64,000 nt of DNA from contig NZ_JACIDJ010000001.1 of the NCBI RefSeq assembly GCF_014196305.1, positions 709,683-773,682 of the forward strand, given 5' to 3'. How positions within the stretch are numbered: the first letter of the stretch is position 1; each line of letters begins with the position of its first letter. The stretch is from Roseococcus suduntuyensis. Lineage in GTDB: Bacteria; Pseudomonadota; Alphaproteobacteria; Acetobacterales; Acetobacteraceae. The notes below the pieces were generated by a model. It did not search any database and was not told where the DNA came from. It worked only from the letters and a program-made list of their open reading frames with translations. A program made the translations under genes and the position numbers. This document shows positions 50,210 through 61,924 of the stretch, piece by piece.

Positions 50210-51601
50210 ATGACTCCCCCGCGCAATTCCACCGCCATCCGTGACGTCGCCAGCGTGCTGCACCCCTACACCGATGCCCGCGCGCACCAGAAGAACGGCC
50301 CGCTGGTCATCACCCGCGGCGAGGGCGTGCGCGTCTTCGACGACCAGGGGAAGAGCTACATCGAGACGGTGGCGGGGCTGTGGTGCGCGGCGCTGGGCTT
50401 CCATAATGAACGCCTGGTGCAGGCGGCGACGAAGCAGATGCGCCAGCTTCCCTTCTACCATGGCTTCACCGGCCGCACGCACGAACCCCAGGTGGACCTG
50501 GCCGAGATGCTGCTGGAACGCGCCCCGGTGCCGATGAGCAAGGTGTTCTTCGCCAATTCGGGTTCCGAGGCGAATGACAGCGCCATCAAGATGATCTGGT
50601 ACTACAACAACGCCGTGGGCCGGCCGCAGAAGAAGAAGATCATCAGCCGCCTCAAGGGCTATCATGGCGTGACCATCGCCTCGGCCTCGCTGACCGGCCT
50701 GCCCTACAACCATAAATTCTTCGACCTGCCGATCGCGGGGATTCTGCACACCGGCACACCGCACCACTACCACAACGCCCGTCCCGGCGAATCGGAGGAG
50801 GCCTTCGCGACCCGCCTCGCCGAGGAGCTGGATGCGATGATCGTGGCCGAAGGCCCCGAGACGGTCGCGGCCTTCTTCGCCGAGCCTGTCATGGGTGCCG
50901 GCGGCGTCATCATCCCGCCCGCCACCTACTTCGAAAAAATCCAGGCGGTGCTGAAGAAGCACGACGTGCTGCTGGTGGCGGACGAGGTCATCTGCGGCTT
51001 CGGCCGCACCGGGGAATACTGGGGCAGCCAGAGCCTCGGCATGCGGCCGGACATCCTGACCTGCGCCAAGGCGCTGTCCTCCAGCTACCTGCCCATCTCG
51101 GCCGTCATGGTGAATGAGCGGGTCTTCGAGGGGCTGGCCGATGGCAGCGCGGGCCTGGGCACCTTCGGCCATGGCTTCACCTATTCGGGCCACCCGGTGG
51201 CCGCCGCCGTCGCGGTCGAGACGCTGAAGATCTACGACGAGATCGACATCGTGGGCCATGTGAAGCGCGTGGCGCCCACCATGCAGGACGGGCTGCGGGC
51301 GCTGGCCGGCCACCCGCTGGTGGGCGAGGTGCGCGGCATGGGGCTGATCGGCGCGGTGGAACTGGTGGCGGACAAGGCGACGCACGCCAATTTCGACCCC
51401 GCGCTGAAGATCGCGCCGCGCCTGGTGAAGATCGCGGAAAGCCACGGGCTGATCTTGCGCAGCCTGCCCAATGACAGCATCGCCTTCTCGCCGCCGCTGG
51501 TCATCACCGAGGCCGAGATCACCGACATGGTGACCCGCTTCGGCGCCGCGCTGGATGAACTGGCGGTGACGCTGCGGCGGGAATCCCTCGCCGCCGTGTG
51601 A
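50210..51601 (+). CDS. Class III aminotransferase (PLP-dependent)
   Basis: A 463-residue PLP enzyme. FFANSGSEANDSAIKM near residue 117 and LLVADEVICGFGRTG near 258 bind the cofactor, and CAKALSSSYLPISA near 285 carries the Schiff-base Lys. GHGFTYSGHPVAAA near 323 completes the dimer-interface motif. It transfers amino groups from omega-amino acids, amines or beta-alanine to keto acids. The AGGA site is 9 bases before the ATG. A hairpin follows the stop. Confidence 0.94.
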   Translation: MTPPRNSTAIRDVASVLHPYTDARAHQKNGPLVITRGEGVRVFDDQGKSYIETVAGLWCAALGFHNERLVQAATKQMRQLPFYHGFTGRTHEPQVDLAEMLLERAPVPMSKVFFANSGSEANDSAIKMIWYYNNAVGRPQKKKIISRLKGYHGVTIASASLTGLPYNHKFFDLPIAGILHTGTPHHYHNARPGESEEAFATRLAEELDAMIVAEGPETVAAFFAEPVMGAGGVIIPPATYFEKIQAVLKKHDVLLVADEVICGFGRTGEYWGSQSLGMRPDILTCAKALSSSYLPISAVMVNERVFEGLADGSAGLGTFGHGFTYSGHPVAAAVAVETLKIYDEIDIVGHVKRVAPTMQDGLRALAGHPLVGEVRGMGLIGAVELVADKATHANFDPALKIAPRLVKIAESHGLILRSLPNDSIAFSPPLVITEAEITDMVTRFGAALDELAVTLRRESLAAV

Positions 51602-51611
51602 GGGAGGCGGG

Positions 51612-51632
51612 GCCTTAACGCTCCGCTAAGGC
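51612..51632. terminator. Hairpin after the aminotransferase gene
   Basis: GCCTTA (51612-51617) and TAAGGC (51627-51632), with an extra inner CG/CG pair, form a stem with a short loop. It lies between the aminotransferase stop and the REC-EAL start. It is a modest terminator candidate. Confidence 0.4.
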
Positions 51633-51668
51633 TGAGGGGCCATGCTCGTCCTCCTTGAAGGGACGCGC

Positions 51669-52847
51669 ATGAGCCTCTCCAGACTGCACATCGTGGATGA
51701 CGACCCCACGATCCGCGAGATCGCCCGCCGCGTCGCCGAGGCGGCGGGCTTCGAGGCGCTGGGCTTCGACGCCCCGGCGCCCTTCCTGGCCGCCGCCGCC
51801 AGCGACCCGCCGGAACTCGTCCTGCTCGACCTCGCCATCGGTGAGCAGGACGGCATCTGCGTGCTGGAGGCATTGGCCAAGCTCAACAGCCGTTGCGCCA
51901 TCATCGTGCTGAGTGGCCTGGAGGACCGGCTGGTGGGCTCCGCGGTCCGCATCGGCCGATCGCTTGGGCTGCAGATGCTGGAACCACTGGCCAAGCCCTT
52001 CCAACTGCATGATCTGCGCGCGCGGCTGACCGCCGCGGCCGCCATGGTCCTGCCGATTCGCGAATCCGACGTGCAGGATGCGCTGGCCAGCCACCAGCTC
52101 GTGCCCCGCTACCAGCCCAAGGTGCGGCTGAGCGATGGCGCGCCGGTGGGGTGCGAGGCGCTGGTGCGCTGGCAGCACCCCTCGCGCGGGCTGCTCGCCC
52201 CCAGCCATTTCCTGCCCCTGGTCGAGGCCGGCCCCAGCATCACGCCGCTGACCTACCAGATGATCGAGCGCGCCATGACCGACCTGGCCAGCTGGCGCCA
52301 GCGGCACCCTGGGCTTTCGGTGGCGGTGAACGTCTCCGCGCGCTCCCTGGACGATCCGGAATTCGCGGACCGGGTGTGGGACATCCTGGCCCGCACCGGT
52401 GCGGACCCCTCCAGCCTCACCCTCGAAATCACCGAGACGGCCGCCATGGCCGATACGGCCGCCGTCGCCGCCATGCTGACGCGGCTGCGCATCCGCAAGG
52501 TGAACCTTTCGCTGGATGATTTCGGCACGGGCTTCTCCTCGCTGGTGGAGCTGCACCGGATGCCCTTCTCGGAGCTGAAGGTGGACCGCGCCTTCGTCGG
52601 CACCATGGAGACCGATCGTGACGCGCGGGTGATCGTGAAGGCCATCATCGGCCTGGCGCACACGCTGGGCCTCACCACCGTGGCCGAGGGCGTGGAGACC
52701 GAGGGCGCGATGGACATGCTGCGCGAGATGGGCTGCGACGTGGCGCAGGGCTATGGCATCGGCAGGCCCATGACGGCCGAGGCTTTCCAGGAATGGCTGG
52801 ACGCCCGGGCGGGCATCGTGGCCCCCCCCCTGGCCCGCGTGGGCTGA
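51669..52847 (+). CDS. Response regulator with EAL domain (REC-EAL c-di-GMP phosphodiesterase)
   Basis: A 392-residue two-domain protein. The receiver is at 1-125 with acidic DDD near 9-11, phospho-acceptor Asp54 (LLDLAIG), SGLED near 80 and Lys near 104 (LAKPF). The EAL domain is at about 140-380 with ALVRW led by Glu163, and the catalytic/binding set NVS, LEITE, DDFGTG, KVDR and EGVE all present, so it should hydrolyse c-di-GMP. The ATG at 51669 has GAAGGGA before it; an in-frame ATG at 51642 is less likely. The Hpt gene follows after 4 bases. Confidence 0.93.
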   Translation: MSLSRLHIVDDDPTIREIARRVAEAAGFEALGFDAPAPFLAAAASDPPELVLLDLAIGEQDGICVLEALAKLNSRCAIIVLSGLEDRLVGSAVRIGRSLGLQMLEPLAKPFQLHDLRARLTAAAAMVLPIRESDVQDALASHQLVPRYQPKVRLSDGAPVGCEALVRWQHPSRGLLAPSHFLPLVEAGPSITPLTYQMIERAMTDLASWRQRHPGLSVAVNVSARSLDDPEFADRVWDILARTGADPSSLTLEITETAAMADTAAVAAMLTRLRIRKVNLSLDDFGTGFSSLVELHRMPFSELKVDRAFVGTMETDRDARVIVKAIIGLAHTLGLTTVAEGVETEGAMDMLREMGCDVAQGYGIGRPMTAEAFQEWLDARAGIVAPPLARVG

Positions 52848-52851
52848 ACCC

Positions 52852-53208
52852 ATGGCGGCCGATGAGCCCGTGCTCGATGTCTCCGCGCTCGCGGCGCTGG
52901 AGGAGGTGGTCGGCGCCGCCGCCTCGGCCGAGATCGCGCGCCTGTTCCGCGAGGATTCCGAAAACCGGGTGGCGCGGGGCGGCGCGGCGCTGGCGGTGGG
53001 CGACCTGGCGGCGGTGGCGCGGGAGTTCCACGCGCTGAAATCCTCGGCGGCCACGCTCGGCGCGTGGCGCCTTTCCGCCCTGGCGGCCCGGCTGGAGGCC
53101 GCCGGGCTGGCGGGCGACGTGATGGCCGCCCGGCAGGTCGGGGTGGCGCTGGACGCCACCCTGCGCGCCACGCTGGACGCGCTGGCAGGCGGGCGCGCCG
53201 CTGCCTAG
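52852..53208 (+). CDS. Single-domain Hpt phosphotransfer protein
   Basis: A 118-residue four-helix Hpt domain. The phosphorylated His is residue 60 in FHALKSSAATLGAWRLSALA, the family motif H-x-L-K-(G/S)-S-x-x-x-x-G. It relays phosphate between a kinase receiver and a response regulator. Starting 4 bases after the REC-EAL gene, it is most likely translated with it and phosphorylates that receiver or drains phosphate from it. The TAG stop overlaps the first base of repeat copy B. Confidence 0.88.
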   Translation: MAADEPVLDVSALAALEEVVGAAASAEIARLFREDSENRVARGGAALAVGDLAAVAREFHALKSSAATLGAWRLSALAARLEAAGLAGDVMAARQVGVALDATLRATLDALAGGRAAA

Positions 53209-53307
53209 AGCGGGATGCGTTGAGGTGGAATCACCGAAAACGCTGAATCCCGCTCTCAACAAAGGTTGGAGCAGGCGACGTGAACGCATGTGAACGCAGC
53301 ATGCTCT
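53207..53307 (+). repeat. Dispersed gene-end repeat, copy B
   Basis: A 101-base element, about 95 percent identical by eye to copy A 47 kb away. It begins at the TAG stop of the Hpt gene and lies in the gap between that gene and the convergent pyrG. Compared with A, the second hairpin carries two changes (GCGACGT and ACGCAGC), which weaken its inner stem. The outer AGCGGGA/TCCCGCT hairpin is intact. Confidence 0.88.
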
Positions 53308-53316
53308 GACGCCGCC

Positions 53317-55342
<2,026 letters not shown>

Positions 55343-55450
55343 GATCTGCGCCTCCTACAGCCTTGGGCCCAGGAACGCCAGAGGCGCCGCGACGCGCACG
55401 CCCCAGGGATGCGTCTTCTCGAAAATGTGCAACACCAGATTACGCGTCAT

Positions 55451-55466
55451 GCAAATAGATATTTGC
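55451..55466. promoter_or_regulatory. AT-rich palindrome between secG and the hybrid kinase gene
   Basis: GCAAATAGATATTTGC is an inverted repeat with 7-base arms around GA, and is strikingly AT-rich for this sequence. It sits in the middle of a 210-base divergent gap, about 110 bases from secG and 90 from the kinase gene. A regulator-binding site is likely; the regulator is unknown. Confidence 0.4.
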
Positions 55467-55552
55467 CAGGATGATGAGGGGTTTCCTTCGCCCTTGCGTC
55501 CGGTTCACCATGTTTCCGCCAGTCCGCGCCTGGCGCTGGGGTATAAGCAGAA

Positions 55553-57850
55553 ATGAATTCAGGGCCGGACGCCCACCCGACCGCCGCCGATCTTTTGCTG
55601 GAGATGGAGCTCGCGCCCGGCGAGGGCGCCGCCACGGCTCTGGTGGACGCGCTGCGGGAAGCGGCCGCGCAGGCGGGGTTCAGTCTGGACCTGGCGGCTT
55701 TGCAGGCCGCGATCGAGGCACAGGGCCCGATCCAGCTTGTGCTCGCGCGCGCCCAGGACAGGCTGCTGCTGCTGACCATCCAGCCCGGCCGGGAAGGCCG
55801 CTTGGCCCTGGCCACCTGGTTGCCCACGACGGGGCGGCGGGTGGACCTGGACATCCAGCTTCTCCAGGCGGTGATGGACCAACTCCCCGCCGCCGTCTCC
55901 ATCAAGGATTCCGAACGTCGCTACCGCTTCGTGAACCGCTGCTGGGAGGCCAGCCTGTCCTTGCGGCGGGCCGAGGTGTTGGGCCGCCGCTTCGAGGATC
56001 TGGAGGGGACCTGCCTTTCCCCCAAGACCTTCGCACGCCTGGCGGAGGAACTCCGCCGCGACGAGGAGGCCCTGATCGAGGGCCGGGCCACCGAGACCGA
56101 GAGCGAGCAGGCCTTCACCTCGCCCCATCGCGGGCCGCGCACCATGCTGGTCAGCAAGGTCCCGCTGCGCGGCCTGCACGACCCGCGCCCGGGCGTCCTC
56201 TCCGTCACGGTCGAGATCACGGAGCGCAAGCGGGCGGAGCAGGACCTGCGCGCGGCGACGGCCCAGCTGTCGGAGCGCAGCGCGGCGCTCTCGGCCGCGC
56301 GGGACCGGGCGGAGCGCGCCCGCCGCGACGCCGAGGCCGCCGCCCGCACCAAGGCCCGTTTCCTGGCCATGATGTCGCATGAACTGCGAACGCCCATGAC
56401 CGGCGTGCTCGGCATGCTGGACCTGATGGAGGATGGCGGGGACGGGACCGAGGCGCGGGACCGGCTGCAGGCGCTGCGCGGCTCGGCCGAGGCGCTGATG
56501 CGCGTGCTGGACGACATTCTGGATTATTCCTTGATCGAATCCGGCCATTTCGAATTGCGCGACGCGCCCTTCGACCCCGCGGCGCTGCTGCGCGAGGTGG
56601 CGGAGCAATTCGCCGCCCTGGCCGCCCGTCAGGGGCTGTTCCTGCATGTCGAGGTGGCGCCGGACCTGCCCGCGCAGGTGCTGGGCGACGCGCAGCGGCT
56701 GCGCCAGGTGCTGGGCCACCTGCTCAGCAATGGCGTGAAGTTCACCCAGGAGGGTGGGATCACGGTGCGGATGGGCACGGAGGCGGGGCCCGATGGCGCA
56801 CCGTTGCTGGTGCTGAATGTGCTGGACACCGGGCCCGGCATCCCGCCCGAACGCCGGGCGGAATTGTTTCAACCCTATACACCGCTGGAGGAGGTCACCT
56901 CGCGCCGCGCCGGCGGCACGGGGCTTGGTCTCGTCATCTGCCGCCAGCTGGCCCATGCCATGCGCGGCGAGGTGGCCTGCGAAGATGCGCCAGGCGGGGG
57001 CGCGCTGTTCCGCTTCTCCCTGCCGCTGCGCCTGCCCGCGCCGCCCCGCGTCGCGCCGCGCCCCACCCCCGCGCGGGTGCTGGTGGTGGATGACGTGGCA
57101 CTGAACCGCAAGGTCGTCTCCGCCATCCTGGAGCGGGACGGGCACCAGGTGGTGCTGGCCGCGACGGGCGAGGAGGCGGTGGCCCGCGTGGCCGAGGGGC
57201 CTCGCTTCGACCTGGTGCTGATGGACCTGCACATGCCGGGCATGGACGGCATCGCCGCCACCGCGGCCATCCGGGCACTGCCGGGCGAGGCGGGGCGGGT
57301 GCCGGTGCACGCGCTGACGGCCGATGTCTTCGCGCGGACCAGTCCGGAATATGCCATGGCAGGCTTCACCGGCTTCCTGACCAAGCCGCTGGACTGGGCG
57401 GCCATCCGCCAGGCCATCGCCGCGGCCCCGGCCGGCGAGGCCACGACCGAGGCCGCGCCGGCCGCCGATGGCGCCCCCGTGCTGGACCGCGCGCAGCTGG
57501 CCGGCATGTTCGAGGGGCTGCCGCGGGATGCGGTGGACCAGATGTATCAGGAATTCCTGCGCAGCCTGCATGACGCCCTGGCGCGCCTGCGCGCGCAGCG
57601 TGACCGCGATGACGGCGCCGCCCTGGCGCGGGAGGCGCATTCGCTGAAGGGCCTGGCGGGCAATTTCGGCGCCGCGCGCCTCGCGGAGGCGGCCGCCACC
57701 CTGCAAAGCCGACTCGATTCGGGCAGCGTGGTCGCCAGCCTGCCGATGGCCTCGCTGGAGGCCGCTTACAGCGACACCGCCGAAGCCATCCAGGCCGGCA
57801 CCCACCTGCACCTCCTCGACGCGGCCTTTCCGCCGCCGCGCCCGCACTGA
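55553..57850 (+). CDS. Hybrid sensor histidine kinase (PAS-HisKA-HATPase-REC-Hpt)
   Basis: A 765-residue cytoplasmic-looking kinase. After an N-terminal region it has a PAS domain (about 102-225), a short coiled coil, HisKA with His276 in SHELRTPM, HATPase with N-box LLSNGVKFT near 398 and G-boxes DTGPGIPPE and GTGLGL, then a receiver with Asp558 in LMDLHMPGMDG and a C-terminal Hpt with His696 in HSLKGLAGNFG. No membrane segment is seen. It can run a full phosphorelay. HugZ-like gene follows after 14 bases. TATAAG stands 6 bases before the ATG, so a leaderless message is possible. Confidence 0.95.
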   Translation: MNSGPDAHPTAADLLLEMELAPGEGAATALVDALREAAAQAGFSLDLAALQAAIEAQGPIQLVLARAQDRLLLLTIQPGREGRLALATWLPTTGRRVDLDIQLLQAVMDQLPAAVSIKDSERRYRFVNRCWEASLSLRRAEVLGRRFEDLEGTCLSPKTFARLAEELRRDEEALIEGRATETESEQAFTSPHRGPRTMLVSKVPLRGLHDPRPGVLSVTVEITERKRAEQDLRAATAQLSERSAALSAARDRAERARRDAEAAARTKARFLAMMSHELRTPMTGVLGMLDLMEDGGDGTEARDRLQALRGSAEALMRVLDDILDYSLIESGHFELRDAPFDPAALLREVAEQFAALAARQGLFLHVEVAPDLPAQVLGDAQRLRQVLGHLLSNGVKFTQEGGITVRMGTEAGPDGAPLLVLNVLDTGPGIPPERRAELFQPYTPLEEVTSRRAGGTGLGLVICRQLAHAMRGEVACEDAPGGGALFRFSLPLRLPAPPRVAPRPTPARVLVVDDVALNRKVVSAILERDGHQVVLAATGEEAVARVAEGPRFDLVLMDLHMPGMDGIAATAAIRALPGEAGRVPVHALTADVFARTSPEYAMAGFTGFLTKPLDWAAIRQAIAAAPAGEATTEAAPAADGAPVLDRAQLAGMFEGLPRDAVDQMYQEFLRSLHDALARLRAQRDRDDGAALAREAHSLKGLAGNFGAARLAEAAATLQSRLDSGSVVASLPMASLEAAYSDTAEAIQAGTHLHLLDAAFPPPRPH

Positions 57851-57864
57851 GGATCGGCACGCCG

Positions 57865-58581
57865 ATGACCGAAGACCATGGCCTCGCCGCGCGCCGCCTG
57901 ATCCGTGCCGCGCGGGCCGCGACCCTCGCCACCCAGCTCGACGGCCAGCCCTTCGCGAGCCTCGTCACCCCGGCCTCAGCGCCGGACCTCTCGCCCCTGC
58001 TCTGGCTCTCCCGCCTGTCGGAGCACACCCGCCACCTGGAGCGCGAGCCCCGCTGCGCCCTGCTCTTCACCGGGCCGGGCGAGGGCCCCAACCCGCAGAC
58101 CGCCCCGCGCGTGACGCTGACGGGTCTGGCGGAACGGGTGGAGGACCCGGCGTTGAAGGCGCGCTGGCTGGCGCGGCACCCCTATGCCGCCCTCTACGCC
58201 GATTTCGCGGATTTCGGCCTGTGGCGGATCGCGCCGCAGGGGGCGCTCATGGTCGAGGGTTTCGCCCGCGCCCACCGGCTGCGCGAAGCCGCCCTTCGGC
58301 CCGACCCGGCCCATGTGGCGGCGCTGCTGGCGGCCGAGCCCGACATCATCGCGCATGTGAACGAGGACCATGCCGACGCCATCGCGGCCATCGCCCTGCA
58401 TCTGCCCGGCGGCGGGCCCGGCGTGTGGAAGCTGGCGGCCGTGGATACCGAGGGTTGTGACCTCGTGGAGGGCGAGCGAGTGCTTCGCCTGGAATTTCAA
58501 ATGGGTGCCACAAATGCGGACTCGGTTCGGCGGGAACTGGTACTTGCCGCGCGCGCGGCCCGTGCTGCATCGCACCAATGA
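57865..58581 (+). CDS. HugZ-like heme oxygenase/PNPOx-fold protein
   Basis: A 238-residue protein. An N-terminal pyridoxamine-phosphate-oxidase-like split barrel (RAARAATLATQLDGQPFASLV near 14-34, typical of the family) is followed by a C-terminal DUF2470 segment with HVNEDHADAIAAIA near residue 169. Relatives bind and degrade heme for iron use. It lies in the same direction as the hybrid kinase gene, 14 bases after it. Heme degradation is inferred from family, not seen. Confidence 0.85.
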   Translation: MTEDHGLAARRLIRAARAATLATQLDGQPFASLVTPASAPDLSPLLWLSRLSEHTRHLEREPRCALLFTGPGEGPNPQTAPRVTLTGLAERVEDPALKARWLARHPYAALYADFADFGLWRIAPQGALMVEGFARAHRLREAALRPDPAHVAALLAAEPDIIAHVNEDHADAIAAIALHLPGGGPGVWKLAAVDTEGCDLVEGERVLRLEFQMGATNADSVRRELVLAARAARAASHQ

Positions 58582-58631
58582 CGCCCACACAATGATTTGG
58601 GCAAGCCCTGGAAATGAACGGCTTTTCAGGA

Positions 58632-58661
58632 TTGACGCTTTTCCCGGCTCGGCCCTATCTC
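58632..58661 (+). promoter_or_regulatory. Candidate pckA promoter
   Basis: TTGACG (58632-58637) and TATCTC (58656-58661), 18 bases apart, stand about 70-80 bases before the pckA start, leaving a leader of roughly 70 bases. An AAGGAG ribosome site at 58725-58730 lies 9 bases before the ATG. The -10 is a moderate match only. Confidence 0.45.
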
Positions 58662-58739
58662 CCGCCCATATCGTGATCGCATGGCTTCCTGCAGGAGGCG
58701 TGACCGGTCTGCTGTGCGCCCCCGAAGGAGGCTTATTTC

Positions 58740-60329
<1,590 letters not shown>

Positions 60330-60333
60330 CGCC

Positions 60334-60726
60334 ATGCCGGATGGCAGCGGGTTCGGACGCGGGCCGCAGGCCCGCAACGTGCTGGGCGGGACATTGGTCC
60401 CGTGCAGCATGGACCCGCTGACCGGATGGTATCGCGATGGCTGCTGCAAGACGGACGAGCACGACCATGGCAGCCACACCGTCTGCGCCGTGATGACGGC
60501 GGAGTTCCTGGAATTCTCCCGCGGCGTGGGCAATGACCTGTCCACGCCGCGCCCGGAATACCACTTCCCGTGCCTGAAACCCGGTGACCAATGGTGCCTT
60601 TGCGCCATGCGCTGGGAACAGGCGCGTCAGGCCGGGGTGGCGCCGCGCGTGGTGCTGGCGGCGACCAATGTGGCGGCGCTGCGCTACTGCGCCCTGGAAG
60701 ACCTCCAGGCGCACGCCTCCGCCTGA
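60334..60726 (+). CDS. DUF2237 family protein
   Basis: A 130-residue protein of the DUF2237 family. Its CSMDPLTGWYRDGCCKTDEHDHGSHTVC region (residues about 31-58) has the conserved Cys/His/Asp set, and WCLCAMRWEQA follows near 92-102. Function is unknown; the Cys/His pattern suggests metal binding. It begins 4 bases after the pckA stop and is likely co-translated with it. It converges on the MFS gene with 3 bases between stops. Confidence 0.9.
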   Translation: MPDGSGFGRGPQARNVLGGTLVPCSMDPLTGWYRDGCCKTDEHDHGSHTVCAVMTAEFLEFSRGVGNDLSTPRPEYHFPCLKPGDQWCLCAMRWEQARQAGVAPRVVLAATNVAALRYCALEDLQAHASA

Positions 60727-60729
60727 GGC

Positions 60730-61923
60730 CTACTCCGCCGCCGCCAAGACCCGCCGGCCACGCTTCTGCTCCTGCCACAGCGCCATCGCCACCGCGATGC
60801 CCATGAACCCGGCCGCCGCGACGAAGATCGCCTGGGGCTGGCCGTTGTCCAGCAGCGCGCCGAACATCAGCGGCCCCGCGATGCCACCGATGTTGAAGCC
60901 GGTGGTCACGATGCCGAACACCGCCCCCGCCTGGCCCGGCGGCGCCGCCGCCCGCACAAGCATGTCGCGCGAGGGCATGATGAGGCCCGTCAGGAAGCCC
61001 GAGGCCGCCATCACCACCGTCAGCGGCACCACGCCCATGGGCACCAGCCCGGCGACCAGGATCAGCACCGCCGCCGCGCCGAAGCCCGCCGCCGCCACCA
61101 GCCCGTGGCGGCGCGTGCGGTCGGCGATGAAGCCCCCGGCCAGCACGCCCACTGCGCTCAGTGCCAGCCAGGCTGTGAGCGCGATGTTGGCCGAGGCCAG
61201 CGACAACCCGCTGAAGGCCCCCCAGGCTGAGACCGCGAAGCTCTGCACGCCGCCCGCCGAAAGGCTGATCAGCACGAAGAACACCGTCAGCGTCAGCACC
61301 GCCGCGCTGAACACGCTGGGCGCGCCGGGCGCCGCCTTTGGGCGTGGGGGGGCCGGCCGTTCGGACAGCGCCGGGCGGATCAGTGGCAGGGCCAGCAGCG
61401 GCCCCAGCAGCCCCGCCGCGACCAGCGCGCCGCCCAGCCCGAAGACCCAGGCCGTGCCCAGCATGAAGGCGGGCGCGACCGCGCCGCCGAGATAGCCCGC
61501 GAAGGTGTGGATGGAAAAGGCGCGGCCCACATGGTCCTCGGCCACGTCGCGGCCCAGGATGGCGTAGTCGGCCGGGTGATAGACGCTGTTGGCCAACCCC
61601 AGCAGCGCCGAGGCCGCCAGCAGCCAGGAATATTCCTGGAAGATGCCAGCGAGCGCCAGGGCGAAGCCCCCCAGCATCATCCCCGTCACCAGCACGCGGT
61701 GCGGCCCCCAGCGGTCCACCAGGAAGCCCATGGGCGCCTGGGTGAAGAAGGAGACGATGTTGAACACCGTCAGCGCGATGCCGAGTTCGAGGAAGCTCAC
61801 CCCCATCGCGTCCCGCAGCAGCGGGAACAGCGGCGGCAGGGCCAGGATGTGCAGGTGGCTGACGAAATGCGCGCCGGAAATGGCGAAGAGGGTGCGGCGT
61901 TCGTCGCGGGAGAAGCCCGACAT
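60730..61923 (-). CDS. MFS transporter
   Basis: A 397-residue transporter with twelve predicted membrane segments and a short linker (residues about 185-205, APPRPKAAPGAP). MGFLVDRWGPHRVL near residues 63-76 is the A-motif-like loop between segments 2 and 3, and HPADYAILGRDV (near 117) resembles the fosmidomycin-resistance-type subgroup. It probably exports or imports a small organic compound using the proton gradient. It follows polA with 1 base between, so it may be read with it. The substrate is unknown. Confidence 0.92.
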   Translation of the reverse strand: MSGFSRDERRTLFAISGAHFVSHLHILALPPLFPLLRDAMGVSFLELGIALTVFNIVSFFTQAPMGFLVDRWGPHRVLVTGMMLGGFALALAGIFQEYSWLLAASALLGLANSVYHPADYAILGRDVAEDHVGRAFSIHTFAGYLGGAVAPAFMLGTAWVFGLGGALVAAGLLGPLLALPLIRPALSERPAPPRPKAAPGAPSVFSAAVLTLTVFFVLISLSAGGVQSFAVSAWGAFSGLSLASANIALTAWLALSAVGVLAGGFIADRTRRHGLVAAAGFGAAAVLILVAGLVPMGVVPLTVVMAASGFLTGLIMPSRDMLVRAAAPPGQAGAVFGIVTTGFNIGGIAGPLMFGALLDNGQPQAIFVAAAGFMGIAVAMALWQEQKRGRRVLAAAE

Positions 61924-61924
61924 C

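Noticed and set aside
55559-57847. Minus-strand open frame opposite the hybrid kinase gene
   Set aside because: It mirrors the kinase gene almost exactly and shows no domain features.
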